This document shows, piece by piece, positions 6,454-14,161 of a stretch of DNA of 20,072 nucleotides. Position numbers and translations under genes: made by a program. The notes under the pieces are model-generated. The model searched no databases. It was not told the origin of the DNA and worked only from the letters and a program-made list of their open reading frames with translations. The first letter of the stretch is position 1; the number at the start of each line of letters is the position of its first letter. The DNA is from Acidobacteriota bacterium (GTDB lineage Bacteria > Acidobacteriota > HRBIN11): contig JAUQPV010000017.1 of the NCBI GenBank assembly GCA_030550225.1, positions 1 through 20,072 on the forward strand, given 5' to 3'.

Positions 6454-7376
6454 GGGGAAGCCTTTCCTTTCGTCCACAGGGGTCGAGCTTGGATTGAAAT
6501 TAGAAATTGTTTCAATTTTTTGTAATATTGAGCCAAGTTTGGGGATGGAGGGCCGCTGAATTTTTGCCTCACGTCATCGGGGACGAGTAATACGGTCACG
6601 ATACATGGACCTTCTTCCCTCAGGGGCTTAATGATGAGGGGGGAAGCATGCCGTTCTGGCCAGTGCCTACCTCCGGTCTCACTGGGATGGAACGGATAGC
6701 CGAGCAAGGCCTTGTCAGGCACGCCTAAGTCCTTCCGGAAGGTTCTGTAGGACTGTTCAAGGGTTTGCCAAGGTTTGCTCGTATAGAGAACCCCGTCTAT
6801 ACGGAGGCTCGGTCCGCGCAGGAGGTCGAGGTATTTTGGAAGTATCTGCGAGTAGAGGCGCTGGAAATCGGCAGACGAGGTCAGGGAAGGGAATCGTTCC
6901 TGGAATTCCGGGGGGTCGACCCTTTCGACGATTAGACTTCCATAGCCTTTACGGGCTCGGGTCCCAAAGTTACCCAGATAGAAGGACAGTCCGATGGCGG
7001 CGCGGATGAGCTCCACGTCTTTGTCATCGGCCCAGGGCTCGACCTGAAATCGGACTTTTAAGCTTGTACCTTCTGGAATGGTAGGCCTTCGGTTCATTCG
7101 AATCGAGAATCCAAAGTAGGGGGCAGGTATCGCCGTAGAAGTTTGAGATGAAGGAGGAAGGGTTTGGACCTTTAAAATGGAGGCCTGGGGCGTGTCTCCG
7201 TGGACGGCGCCGAACAAGCGGTCTTCGTCCTCGCGACTTCCGCCGGCGACCCGGAACCACCAACGGATCAGGCCCTTGACGGAGGCGGCTCGCCATTCGG
7301 CTTTCCCCTGATCGGCCCCGCTCATGGCCATCGGGGTCACGACCCGGAGGTGAAGAGTCCATTCCCGAATATCCAT
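6450..7376 (-). CDS. cmr1: Type III-B RAMP protein Cmr1
   Basis: A 308-residue RAMP subunit located at the crRNA 3' end of the complex. The N-terminal region shows LHLRVVTPMAMSGAD and then ASVKGLIRWWFRVAGG (residues 31-46), the S-x-KG-x-x-R-W-W-x-R motif that marks Cmr1. A second glycine-rich loop, GNFGTRARKGYGS, lies at about 135-147. Length and motifs are normal for the family. The start ATG lies eight bases after the cas10 stop, and the stop overlaps the cmr3 start. There is no sign of damage. Confidence 0.94.
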   Translation of the reverse strand: MDIREWTLHLRVVTPMAMSGADQGKAEWRAASVKGLIRWWFRVAGGSREDEDRLFGAVHGDTPQASILKVQTLPPSSQTSTAIPAPYFGFSIRMNRRPTIPEGTSLKVRFQVEPWADDKDVELIRAAIGLSFYLGNFGTRARKGYGSLIVERVDPPEFQERFPSLTSSADFQRLYSQILPKYLDLLRGPSLRIDGVLYTSKPWQTLEQSYRTFRKDLGVPDKALLGYPFHPSETGGRHWPERHASPLIIKPLREEGPCIVTVLLVPDDVRQKFSGPPSPNLAQYYKKLKQFLISIQARPLWTKGKASP

Positions 7377-7384
7377 CGTTTACC

Positions 7385-10351
7385 TCACATAGACTCCTCG
7401 GGCCGGGCCATGAAGGCCACGGTCAGAAGGAAGTGCACGAAGTCTTGTAAGGACCGAGCCTCGCCTAATAGGGCCTTCAAGTCTTGCAGGACCTTTTCGT
7501 AGTCTTCTGTCATTTCTCCTTCGACCGAACGCTGGAGGTGAAGTTTCAAGAGGGAGACCGCCGCCTCCCGGATGGTTTCCGTCATTTCGGCTTCCTCGAA
7601 TCCGTGGAGGCCGACTACGTCCGCCGCGTATCGGTACACGAAACGGGTCGAGAGGCCACCCTTCGTCTTCAGGAAGGCCCGATACAGCCGCTTGGCTACT
7701 TCGACGACGGGGAGACCTGGATCCCCGACTTCCCAATGAAATCCTGTCGTCACGAGGTCTCCAGACCGCTTCAGGATACGGATCTCGAAGGCGCCCCGAC
7801 CCCGTCGCTCCTTCGCCGACCGTTCGGCGGCCCGGACCTCTTGTAAGGCGATGGAGAGGGGTGCCTTCACGTGGCTAAAGACGATGCCGGCGCTCATATC
7901 TCCTTTCTTCAGGACGTGGTTTCGAAACCTTTGACGGATTTCGTAGGCCAGGTCGAGGGCATCCCGGATGGACGTCATCAGCAGGACGTCGTCGCCGCCG
8001 GCATACACGAGCTGGGCGTCATAGCGTTCGGTACAAAGCCCCAAGACGTATCGGCCGGCAAACTCCGACAAGCGACGGGAGAGGGCCGTATGCCACGCCG
8101 GGGACATGGGATGTTGTTTTCTCAAGAATTCCCGAAGTTCGGGGTCTTTTTGGAAATACTCGACGATGCGGGGGTGAAGGACTTCCCCGACGGACGGATT
8201 CTTTCGGCCGCTGATCCACTGGCCCATGTGGTCGCCGTCCATCAGGACCAGGGCATAATAAGATTGGACCTGGGGACAAGGCCCGATGGACTTTTCCCAA
8301 CACCGCTGGAATTCCCGGACCTTGTGGACCATCTCTCGAACCCACTTTTTCCAGGACTCGTCCTGGGGCGGTAGATTCCATTCTCGGGCCATGTCTTCGA
8401 GGTCGGGTTCCTGCCCGCTAAGCCACTCACCGGCTATTCGGATGAATTCCCGGAGAGGGGTATCCTTGGCGGCCCGCCATAGGGCCTCGGCCGTCCACGT
8501 TTGAACCGACCTCTCCAACAAGGGCGGGGCTTGCTGAAAATGGCTCACGACGTCATGGACAGCCTGCCTGAGGTTAGGGTCGGCCTGAATGGTCTCCTTA
8601 TGCTCAAGGACATCTCGCTTGAAGGCAAAGGCACCGACCTCATGAGTCGAGGGAAAGCGGGCAAAGTATCCGAGGCCCTTGAGTTCTTCGCCGAGTTCCC
8701 GGTCCAGGAAATACAGGAAAGTCCGTTTAGTCCAGCAGACTCCGCATAGGTACTCCCCTTCTCGGATCAGCACAGGCCAGCCCGCGTTCGGGAGCCGCAT
8801 CCGTTTCCAGAAGTCATTCTCTGAAGCACGAGTGATGGAGGTGAATTCGTCCGGAACGGTGCCGGCCTCGACCTGGGCCTTGGCCCAGACCGTTCCCAGC
8901 TCGACCCGTTCACCGCAGAGACTGCACATGCGACCTGTAAGGTCCAGCTTCGGCCATGTCTCCAAAGCCTGCGTCTTGGTCGCCGCATGGAAACGTTCCA
9001 ATAAACCGTGGACCAGGCCGTAAGCGAGGGTGACGGGTACGTGAGAGCGATAACGGGGACGTTCGGCTATCCATCGAATGAGCTCCAGGGTCGGGTCATC
9101 GGAAACCCAGGCCCTGTAAGTTTCAAATAGGTGGTCCAGTGTTTGGGAGTTCATCAACGCCTCATCGGCCGGTGCTGAATCTCGCAGATGGAGGGGAAGC
9201 TGGAGAACGACGACTCGGAAGTAAGATCGGGCGTCGGCCCAGGCCTTTTGGGCCCATGCCCGGAATGAAGGCTCAGCCGAAGACCAATCCTGTAGCTCTC
9301 CTTCACGGATGATATTCTGAAGGGCCTCATCCATGGACTCGGTCGTTCGTCGAGAGACGGCCCAGTCAGCTAAGCGGAGGGCCTGAAAAACGAGGTTCTC
9401 CCACCGTCGCAAAATCCGATCTCGCACCCGATGCGGCCATCCGTCCGTCCAGGGTACTAAGGCTAAAAAGCGGTTCGGGATGTTGGCGACTCGGACCAGG
9501 CGATCCCATGGGTAGGGCCGCTTTCGCAGGATTTCGTTCAGAGGCTGATTTACATCTCGCAGTTGCCGAAGGAGCCACCAGTCAAAAAGACCCAGGTGAA
9601 AGAGGGACGGAAAGATGACGTGGTCTGGCCCTAAGTCCTGCGCAATGGCCTCGATCCCCTGCCAGGTCAGGTAGGATAGGAGGTAACTGCCGGCCAGCAG
9701 GTCCGCCGTCTTCCGGGCCGTCGAAAGGAAGGACTGTACGGGCCCGACGGAAGCCAGTAATAGAGCAGGGGCGGGAAGACAGGCGACAAGGGCACTGACT
9801 TGGGTCAGGTGCTCAAAGAGGCTATGATTCGGGGCCCGGGTATCCGCCGGGAAGTCGAGCATGACGGAGCGGCGTTCGGGTCCGACGTCGTCGGCCAACA
9901 TTTCCGGCCACAGGCGATAGACGAGGAGGAATCGGAAAAAGTCCGTCGTCTCATGAAGGGGGTCCAGGACCGACCGAATCGTCTTCATGGCCGGGACCAG
10001 CCGGATAGAGGCATAAAGGCCCCGGTCTTCCGACCCCGACCAAGGGTCCCGAATCGGGACGTGCCCCGTCCGATGGATGTCTTCCAGGATCGCATCCTCG
10101 GCGATTTGTACGTCTTTTATCAACAGGCGCGTCATAGCAGCCGCCAGCCAGTCAGCCAGCCGGACTTGGCGCTCTTCTTCGTCCGAGGGCGCTTCCGAGA
10201 AACCCATGAAGATTTCTATGACCTGTCGTGCGACTTCATCGTGGGGCCGCTTCTGAAGGAAGCTTACGGTCAACTTATGGGGCGGGTCATGAAGGAAAGC
10301 CTTTAGCTTCAAGCGCCATCGGGAAGGGTCTGGGCCTGTCATTCCAGGCAT
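7385..10351 (-). CDS. cas10: Type III-B Cas10/Cmr2, HD and GGDD cyclase
   Basis: A 988-residue large subunit of the Cmr complex. Target RNA binding switches on its palm domain, which makes cyclic oligoadenylate from ATP. Visible parts are an HD-type site FLHDPPHK (H21, D22) at the N-terminus as in Cmr2; a zinc-binding pair CSLC (C476, C479) and CGVC (C536, C539); the first palm segment with MDGDHMG (D705, D707); and the second palm with YAGGDDVLLM (G785-D788). The intact GGDD predicts active signal synthesis. Whether the HD site still cuts DNA cannot be told. The start has AGGAGGT about five bases upstream. It sits 12 bases after the ring-nuclease-like gene, so producer and remover of the signal are co-transcribed. 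Confidence 0.96.
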   Translation of the reverse strand: MPGMTGPDPSRWRLKLKAFLHDPPHKLTVSFLQKRPHDEVARQVIEIFMGFSEAPSDEEERQVRLADWLAAAMTRLLIKDVQIAEDAILEDIHRTGHVPIRDPWSGSEDRGLYASIRLVPAMKTIRSVLDPLHETTDFFRFLLVYRLWPEMLADDVGPERRSVMLDFPADTRAPNHSLFEHLTQVSALVACLPAPALLLASVGPVQSFLSTARKTADLLAGSYLLSYLTWQGIEAIAQDLGPDHVIFPSLFHLGLFDWWLLRQLRDVNQPLNEILRKRPYPWDRLVRVANIPNRFLALVPWTDGWPHRVRDRILRRWENLVFQALRLADWAVSRRTTESMDEALQNIIREGELQDWSSAEPSFRAWAQKAWADARSYFRVVVLQLPLHLRDSAPADEALMNSQTLDHLFETYRAWVSDDPTLELIRWIAERPRYRSHVPVTLAYGLVHGLLERFHAATKTQALETWPKLDLTGRMCSLCGERVELGTVWAKAQVEAGTVPDEFTSITRASENDFWKRMRLPNAGWPVLIREGEYLCGVCWTKRTFLYFLDRELGEELKGLGYFARFPSTHEVGAFAFKRDVLEHKETIQADPNLRQAVHDVVSHFQQAPPLLERSVQTWTAEALWRAAKDTPLREFIRIAGEWLSGQEPDLEDMAREWNLPPQDESWKKWVREMVHKVREFQRCWEKSIGPCPQVQSYYALVLMDGDHMGQWISGRKNPSVGEVLHPRIVEYFQKDPELREFLRKQHPMSPAWHTALSRRLSEFAGRYVLGLCTERYDAQLVYAGGDDVLLMTSIRDALDLAYEIRQRFRNHVLKKGDMSAGIVFSHVKAPLSIALQEVRAAERSAKERRGRGAFEIRILKRSGDLVTTGFHWEVGDPGLPVVEVAKRLYRAFLKTKGGLSTRFVYRYAADVVGLHGFEEAEMTETIREAAVSLLKLHLQRSVEGEMTEDYEKVLQDLKALLGEARSLQDFVHFLLTVAFMARPEESM

Positions 10352-10363
10352 AAAGACCTCCTA

Positions 10364-11176
10364 TCAAGTCTCTCCCAACCGTTTCAGGAGGGCGTGGGCC
10401 CGGGACGTCAGGCGGAGGAGGGTGCCCGTCGCATCGTCCCGGACCCACTGGACGAGGCCGAAGTCGAGCCACCGCCGGAGGCACGCCTCGGGACAATCCG
10501 TGACCGGGAAGGCACTGTCGCCCCGACTTTGCCAGAAGGCCACCTCCCGAGGCGTCGGCAGGTAGAATAGGGGCGGGAACTCCACGAGTTCGTCGAATTC
10601 CTCATGGATGTAATAAACAGGGCATGCCGTGACGAAAGCCGCCAGGGCGACGATGACGACGTGGGCCTTGAACCCGCCTGTCGCATTAAAGACGACAGCC
10701 GAGTACGTCCGCTGGGCCTGGTGGGTGACGTCGACCAAGTGCCCCAAGAGCTCGACCATCCCCTGCCGGAAGGCCTCGACGGGCCGATCCTCGGCCGATG
10801 CCTCCGGTGACCCAAAGTAACCGGGCACACCCTGCGGCGTATAGATCTCGTGGCTCAGCGTCTTGAAGTAGCGGGTCAGGGTGGTCCGGACGATTTCGTT
10901 GGATGCCGTCTGCGTCCCGACCAAGTACAGGGCGACGTCCGACGGTCGGCGGCCGTGGGTCCGCAGGTAGAACTCCAGACTCCGGACCTCGGCCGAGCGG
11001 CCCGCCGGGTCGGCTTCCAGGAAGGCGTAAATCCGGTCGAGTTCGGTCGGATTCTCAAGGACTTGGGTCCAAAAGGCCTCGTCCCGCATGGCGGGGCGCG
11101 GGGAGAAGTGACCCGCTTCGACGAGGTGCCCGATCAGACTGTTACCGACCGAGACGATGTGAAGCTCTGCGGGCAC
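10364..11176 (-). CDS. CARF-wHTH protein of the APE2256/Crn1 type, predicted ring nuclease
   Basis: A 270-residue protein starting at GTG. It has an N-terminal CARF domain with HIVSVGNSLIGH (S13) and FNATGGFKA (K170), then a C-terminal segment (about 210-270) that looks like a winged helix. This is the layout of the Cas_APE2256 family (TIGR02619/PF09651), which includes the Sulfolobus proteins Sso1393 and Sso2081. In Sso2081, Ser11 and Lys168 are needed to cut cyclic tetra-adenylate, and S13 and K170 here fall at matching motif positions. The predicted job is to remove the Cas10 signal and shut off the CARF-HEPN effector. It is the first gene of the cmr operon. A DNA-binding regulatory role through the winged helix is an alternative. 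Confidence 0.85.
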   Translation of the reverse strand: MPAELHIVSVGNSLIGHLVEAGHFSPRPAMRDEAFWTQVLENPTELDRIYAFLEADPAGRSAEVRSLEFYLRTHGRRPSDVALYLVGTQTASNEIVRTTLTRYFKTLSHEIYTPQGVPGYFGSPEASAEDRPVEAFRQGMVELLGHLVDVTHQAQRTYSAVVFNATGGFKAHVVIVALAAFVTACPVYYIHEEFDELVEFPPLFYLPTPREVAFWQSRGDSAFPVTDCPEACLRRWLDFGLVQWVRDDATGTLLRLTSRAHALLKRLGET

Positions 11177-11207
11177 GGTAATCTCGTCTCTCGGAGTGGA
11201 AATTACA

Positions 11208-11235
11208 ATTTTACCTGTTGGATCTCTTTATTCAA
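11208..11235 (-). promoter_or_regulatory. Predicted promoter of the cmr operon
   Basis: On the minus strand, -35 TTGAAT (11230-11235), a 16-base spacer and -10 TAAAAT (11208-11213) lie in an AT-rich pocket within GC-rich DNA. The start point would be near 11200, about 24 bases before the GTG of the CARF gene. No operator palindrome is evident. Confidence 0.65.
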
Positions 11236-11265
11236 CCCCATATTGGGCGGCCGCCTGCCCCTACC

Positions 11266-11607
11266 TTACCCCGGAGACCCCTGGGCGAAGTAGTTCAGGA
11301 CAGCCATCGCCCCGAGGGCCAGGACGATGACGGTCAGCATGATTCGAAAAGCCCGGCTCGTCAGGAAGCTCCCGATGAAGCTTGCGAGGACCGCCCAGCC
11401 GATGGCGGGGGCCCAATCCAAGGGGATGGTCCAGCCGGCGGCGTTTAGAAACCCCACCGTGATATGCCCGATAGAGTTGGCGGGGCGCTCCAGCGCCGTC
11501 AGGGCTCGTTGCGTTAATGCGACGGCCGCCGAGGGTATTTCCCGGATATAGGGCCTCCACGTCCAGAAGGCCAGTAAGGCTAAAAGCGCCGCAAAGACCC
11601 ATCTCAT
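11266..11607 (-). CDS. Small membrane protein, three predicted helices, function unknown
   Basis: A 113-residue protein not recognised as any family. Hydrophobic stretches at about 3-17, 66-82 and 88-106 look like membrane helices; the first could be an uncleaved signal anchor. Between helices 1 and 2 lies an amphipathic region of about 45 residues. The start ATG has AAGGGGG about six bases upstream. It lies on the same strand as the cmr operon and ends 89 bases before its first gene, but the cmr operon has its own promoter in that gap, so a link is possible but unproven. Membrane proteins often accompany type III loci. A competing frame offset by one base over the same bases gives an unlikely protein. 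Confidence 0.6.
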   Translation of the reverse strand: MRWVFAALLALLAFWTWRPYIREIPSAAVALTQRALTALERPANSIGHITVGFLNAAGWTIPLDWAPAIGWAVLASFIGSFLTSRAFRIMLTVIVLALGAMAVLNYFAQGSPG

Positions 11608-11961
11608 GACCGACCCCCTTCGAAGAAGTAGGGCACGGGCTCTGGCCCGCGCCGATGGGATTCGGCCGGGGACGACACCCTATGGGAATTTCCTCCGAGA
11701 TGGAATGGAAACGGACGGCGGCCAGGGGTCGACCGCTATAGAGGGGGAACGTGTATAAGCGAGGTCAGCGCGACGGGAGGAGGTGAGGATAGATATTATA
11801 GGCCGTCTGAACTGGCCGGCAAGTCCCCCAGTGGATCCATCCTTGCCTTATGGTTAATGACTCATGGCCCACGAGCAGGGGCCATAATGGCATCGGAGGG
11901 GACGCCATAAAAACGGTGGATGGGCCGAGGCGCCCAAGACCGGCTCGACGGGCCTGGGGCG
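11608..11961. other. Intergenic region with long leader of the small membrane protein gene
   Basis: There is no convincing gene here. A minus-strand promoter lies at 11795-11822, so 11608-11788 would be an approximately 180-base untranslated leader. It includes a strong stem-loop at 11632-11653 (GGCACGGGC pairing with GCCCGCGCC, one mismatch, loop TCTG). Further right are an 11-base palindrome GCCATAATGGC (11881-11891) and GC-rich sequence up to the end of the next gene. No riboswitch class is recognised. Confidence 0.5.
11795..11822 (-). promoter_or_regulatory. Predicted promoter of the small membrane protein gene
   Basis: On the minus strand a perfect -10 TATAAT (11795-11800) is preceded, after a 16-base spacer, by TTGCCG (11817-11822). 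The start would be near 11788, giving a leader of about 180 bases before the ATG at 11607. Confidence 0.6.
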
Positions 11962-12405
11962 TCAGGCCGGGGGGATGTGGGTGTCGAGGTGGGGAATCAG
12001 GGCCGATTCGTCTTCGGCGGGGGCCTCAGGGTCGGCGGCCAGCTTGCTGACGAAGGCCGCCAGGCGCCGCATGACCTGGACCGTGTCCATCGGGACGAAG
12101 AGGCTCTCGTGGGCGTGGTGCCAGAGGTCGCTCAGGTCGAGCCGGCCCTCGCGCAGGGCGTCTAAGAAGGCGTTCACGCCCCGGACGAAGTCCCGGCGTC
12201 GGGCGGGGTCTTCGTGGTTGTAATAGTCGTAGAGGGCGACCCGTAAGACCTCTTCGACCCGGTCGACGGTAAAGCGGTCTTGCATCTTGCCGAGGACGGC
12301 GGCGGCCGCCGTGGCGATGACGGCGGGGACCGTGATGGAGTCCTCCGGGATGCCGAGGCGCTCGGCTTCCTCGGCGGCCCAGTCGTAAAAGCACTTCCTC
12401 GTCAC
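11962..12405 (-). CDS. Unrecognised helical protein, 147 residues
   Basis: No family is recognised. The protein is soluble and looks all-helical, with an N-terminal CFYDWAAEEAERLGI segment, an alanine-rich helix (AVIATAAAAVLGKM), and a WHHAHESLF motif rich in histidine near residue 104. The tail is acidic and proline-rich. The start is set at the GTG at 12405 because GGGGAGGG lies about seven bases upstream; an in-frame ATG at 12426 would add seven residues but has a weaker ribosome site. A TATAAA box (12447-12452, minus strand) may be the -10, without a clear -35. It stands alone, 354 bases from the membrane protein gene. Codon use resembles its neighbours. Confidence 0.6.
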   Translation of the reverse strand: MTRKCFYDWAAEEAERLGIPEDSITVPAVIATAAAAVLGKMQDRFTVDRVEEVLRVALYDYYNHEDPARRRDFVRGVNAFLDALREGRLDLSDLWHHAHESLFVPMDTVQVMRRLAAFVSKLAADPEAPAEDESALIPHLDTHIPPA

Positions 12406-12512
12406 GCCAGGCCCTCCCCAGGACATCGGACGGACTCGATCCTCGGTTTATAGAGTAGGACTCGCGGCCCGGGATGCAACACGGGCCGTCGGGCCTACCG
12501 AGCCCAGGCGTA

Positions 12513-12570
12513 GTGCAAAGAGCAAAGGACAAAGGACAGGGGGGCTCTCTTGACCCTTCACTCTATGCAC
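12513..12570. repeat. Imperfect inverted repeat upstream of the GH19 gene
   Basis: GTGCAAAGAG (12513-12522) and CTCTATGCAC (12561-12570) pair at nine of ten positions, with a 38-base loop. The left arm runs into a short AAAGGAC tandem repeat. It could be a transcript stem-loop or a small repeat remnant. Confidence 0.4.
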
Positions 12571-12652
12571 TTTGCCCGGTGCCCCTTTCACGGAGGTGCA
12601 TGGGAGGGGTGGGGGATACCCCTCGATATCCTGATTCACGGAGGCGATGGCC

Positions 12653-13927
12653 ATGACGGGGATTCGTCGGGTCGGGCGCGGATGGACGGATGTCGACCGG
12701 GGGCAGGGCCCCGGCCCCACGGAATACGCGGTCCGACCGGGGGATACGCTGGCCCGTATCGCCCGGCGGCTGGGCGTTTCCCTGGAGACGCTCCTGCGGG
12801 CCAACCCCCAGATTCGGGACCCGGACCGCATCTTCCCGGGCCAGGTCCTCCGTATCCCGGATGGGCAGGGTCCTTCACCGGCGGTGACCTCACCGGCGTC
12901 GCTCCGAGACACTTACGAACGGGCCCCCGGACCGGGTCTCTTCGGGACTCGCCCGCTTCCTCCGGCGGTCGGTGGCCTACGGGACCCCTTCATGCCGCCC
13001 TATGTCCCCGTGACGATGGACTCAATGGATGCTACCCTGAAGGCTGTAGGCGCTGAGCCTCTTCGTGAGCGTATCGGCGGGGAGGTAGTCCTGGCGGCCC
13101 TCAACGAGACGATGAAGCGGTTGGGTCTGGCGACGCCCGAGGAGAAGGCTATGTTCATCGCCCAGGTGCTTTATGAGTGTAACTATCTCAGGACCCTGGA
13201 GGAATACGCAAGTGGCTGGAGTTATGACCCGTCGGTAAAGCCTAAGAAAGCTAAAAAGTTAGGGAATACTCAGCCTGGCGATGGCCCCCGCTTTAAGGGT
13301 CGGGGGTTCATACAGCTCACGGGCCGCTCGAATTACCAGGCATTCACCGAGTGGCTTCACCAGTACGTCCTCCGGCGATGCCCTCAGGACAAGGCAGGAC
13401 TTGAATCCCGAATCCGTCAGGAACTGGAAGACATCGTTAGGGATTTCAACAAACGGGCTTCGGACCTACGGGAAAGTATCTCGAAGACCCAGTATGAAAT
13501 CGCCAAGATAGAGGCTCGACTGAAGGATCCTGGCTTGTCAGACGCAGAGAAGAAGTTGCTCTACCACAGGCTCCAGCAACTCCGGGCGCATCTGAAGGGC
13601 CTAAAGTGGCGACTTGACCAGGTAGAACGGGACCGACACCGGGCTGAGAAGGGGCTGACTTGGGTGACCGACTTAGACTTGGCCAAGGCCGATTTTACCC
13701 AGGAGCCGTACAATGAACTCATCGGCCTCTCACCGACACTCGCCGGTTTAGCGACCCAATACTTTTGGGAAGCCAACATCCTGGGCCGACCTTGGGCGGG
13801 AGACCCCCGCCGAGTCAGCCGAGCTGTCAATCGGGGCGATCCTTACACCGATAAACCTGCTTTAGATGAGGATAAACGCCTTTTGCTCTATAAAAAGTCC
13901 CTGGAAGTCCTGAAAAGGGCATCCTGA
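12653..13927 (+). CDS. LysM-GH19 cell wall hydrolase (lysozyme/chitinase type)
   Basis: A 424-residue protein. A LysM domain that binds peptidoglycan or chitin spans about 23-69 (YAVRPGDTLARIARRLGV to FPGQVLRI). A linker follows, then a glycoside hydrolase family 19 domain. It shows AMFIAQVLYECNY, with the presumed acid Glu near 175 and a second Glu at 183-184, then FKGRGFIQLTGRSNY ending near 228, and AVNRGDPYTDKPALDEDKR near the end. GH19 enzymes of this form resemble phage endolysins. A charged coiled-coil of about 95 residues (about 242-335) is inserted within the catalytic domain. No signal peptide is evident. ATG 12653 is chosen over 12647 because CGGAGG is then eight bases upstream. 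Lysin, wall remodelling or an antibacterial effector are all possible. Confidence 0.85.
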   Translation: MTGIRRVGRGWTDVDRGQGPGPTEYAVRPGDTLARIARRLGVSLETLLRANPQIRDPDRIFPGQVLRIPDGQGPSPAVTSPASLRDTYERAPGPGLFGTRPLPPAVGGLRDPFMPPYVPVTMDSMDATLKAVGAEPLRERIGGEVVLAALNETMKRLGLATPEEKAMFIAQVLYECNYLRTLEEYASGWSYDPSVKPKKAKKLGNTQPGDGPRFKGRGFIQLTGRSNYQAFTEWLHQYVLRRCPQDKAGLESRIRQELEDIVRDFNKRASDLRESISKTQYEIAKIEARLKDPGLSDAEKKLLYHRLQQLRAHLKGLKWRLDQVERDRHRAEKGLTWVTDLDLAKADFTQEPYNELIGLSPTLAGLATQYFWEANILGRPWAGDPRRVSRAVNRGDPYTDKPALDEDKRLLLYKKSLEVLKRAS

Positions 13928-13931
13928 CAGA

Positions 13932-13978
13932 GCGTTCGGCCCGTGAGAATCCCGATGGGATCGGCTTTTCCGACCCTT
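13932..13978 (+). repeat. 47-nt dispersed repeat, copy 1
   Basis: It lies four bases after the GH19 stop codon. It matches the copy at 15217-15263 without gaps at 37 of 47 positions. It carries a five-pair stem ATCCC/GGGAT (13949-13961) followed by CGGCTTTTCC, so it could act as a weak terminator. Confidence 0.65.
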
Positions 13979-14045
13979 TAAGAAATCGGGTGTCAGGTGC
14001 TGGGTGTTGGGTCCAAAGAGGCTACAGACCATAGACCTAACGGAA

Positions 14046-14075
14046 CCGTTCGATTCATGAGAATCCTGACGAATC
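14046..14075 (+). repeat. Dispersed repeat, partial copy 2
   Basis: The first 21 bases (14046-14066, starting CCGTTCGATTCATGAGAATC) match the 15217 copy at 18 positions; similarity then fades. It lies about 90 bases upstream of the DUF3298-type gene. GATTC and GAATC can pair around ATGA. Confidence 0.45.
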
Positions 14076-14161
14076 TTGAAAAATTGTGCTTCCTGGACGA
14101 TGGTAAAGGTCGATCGGGGTTGTTCCCTCGAACCGAACAGCTCTGCCCAAGGAGGTGTATC

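Noticed and set aside
11246..11255. GGCGGCCGCC palindrome as an operator or terminator of the membrane gene
   Set aside because: It is only ten GC bases with no T-run and may be chance in this GC content.
11881..11891. GCCATAATGGC as a regulator site
   Set aside because: A single short palindrome with no second copy and not placed at a promoter.
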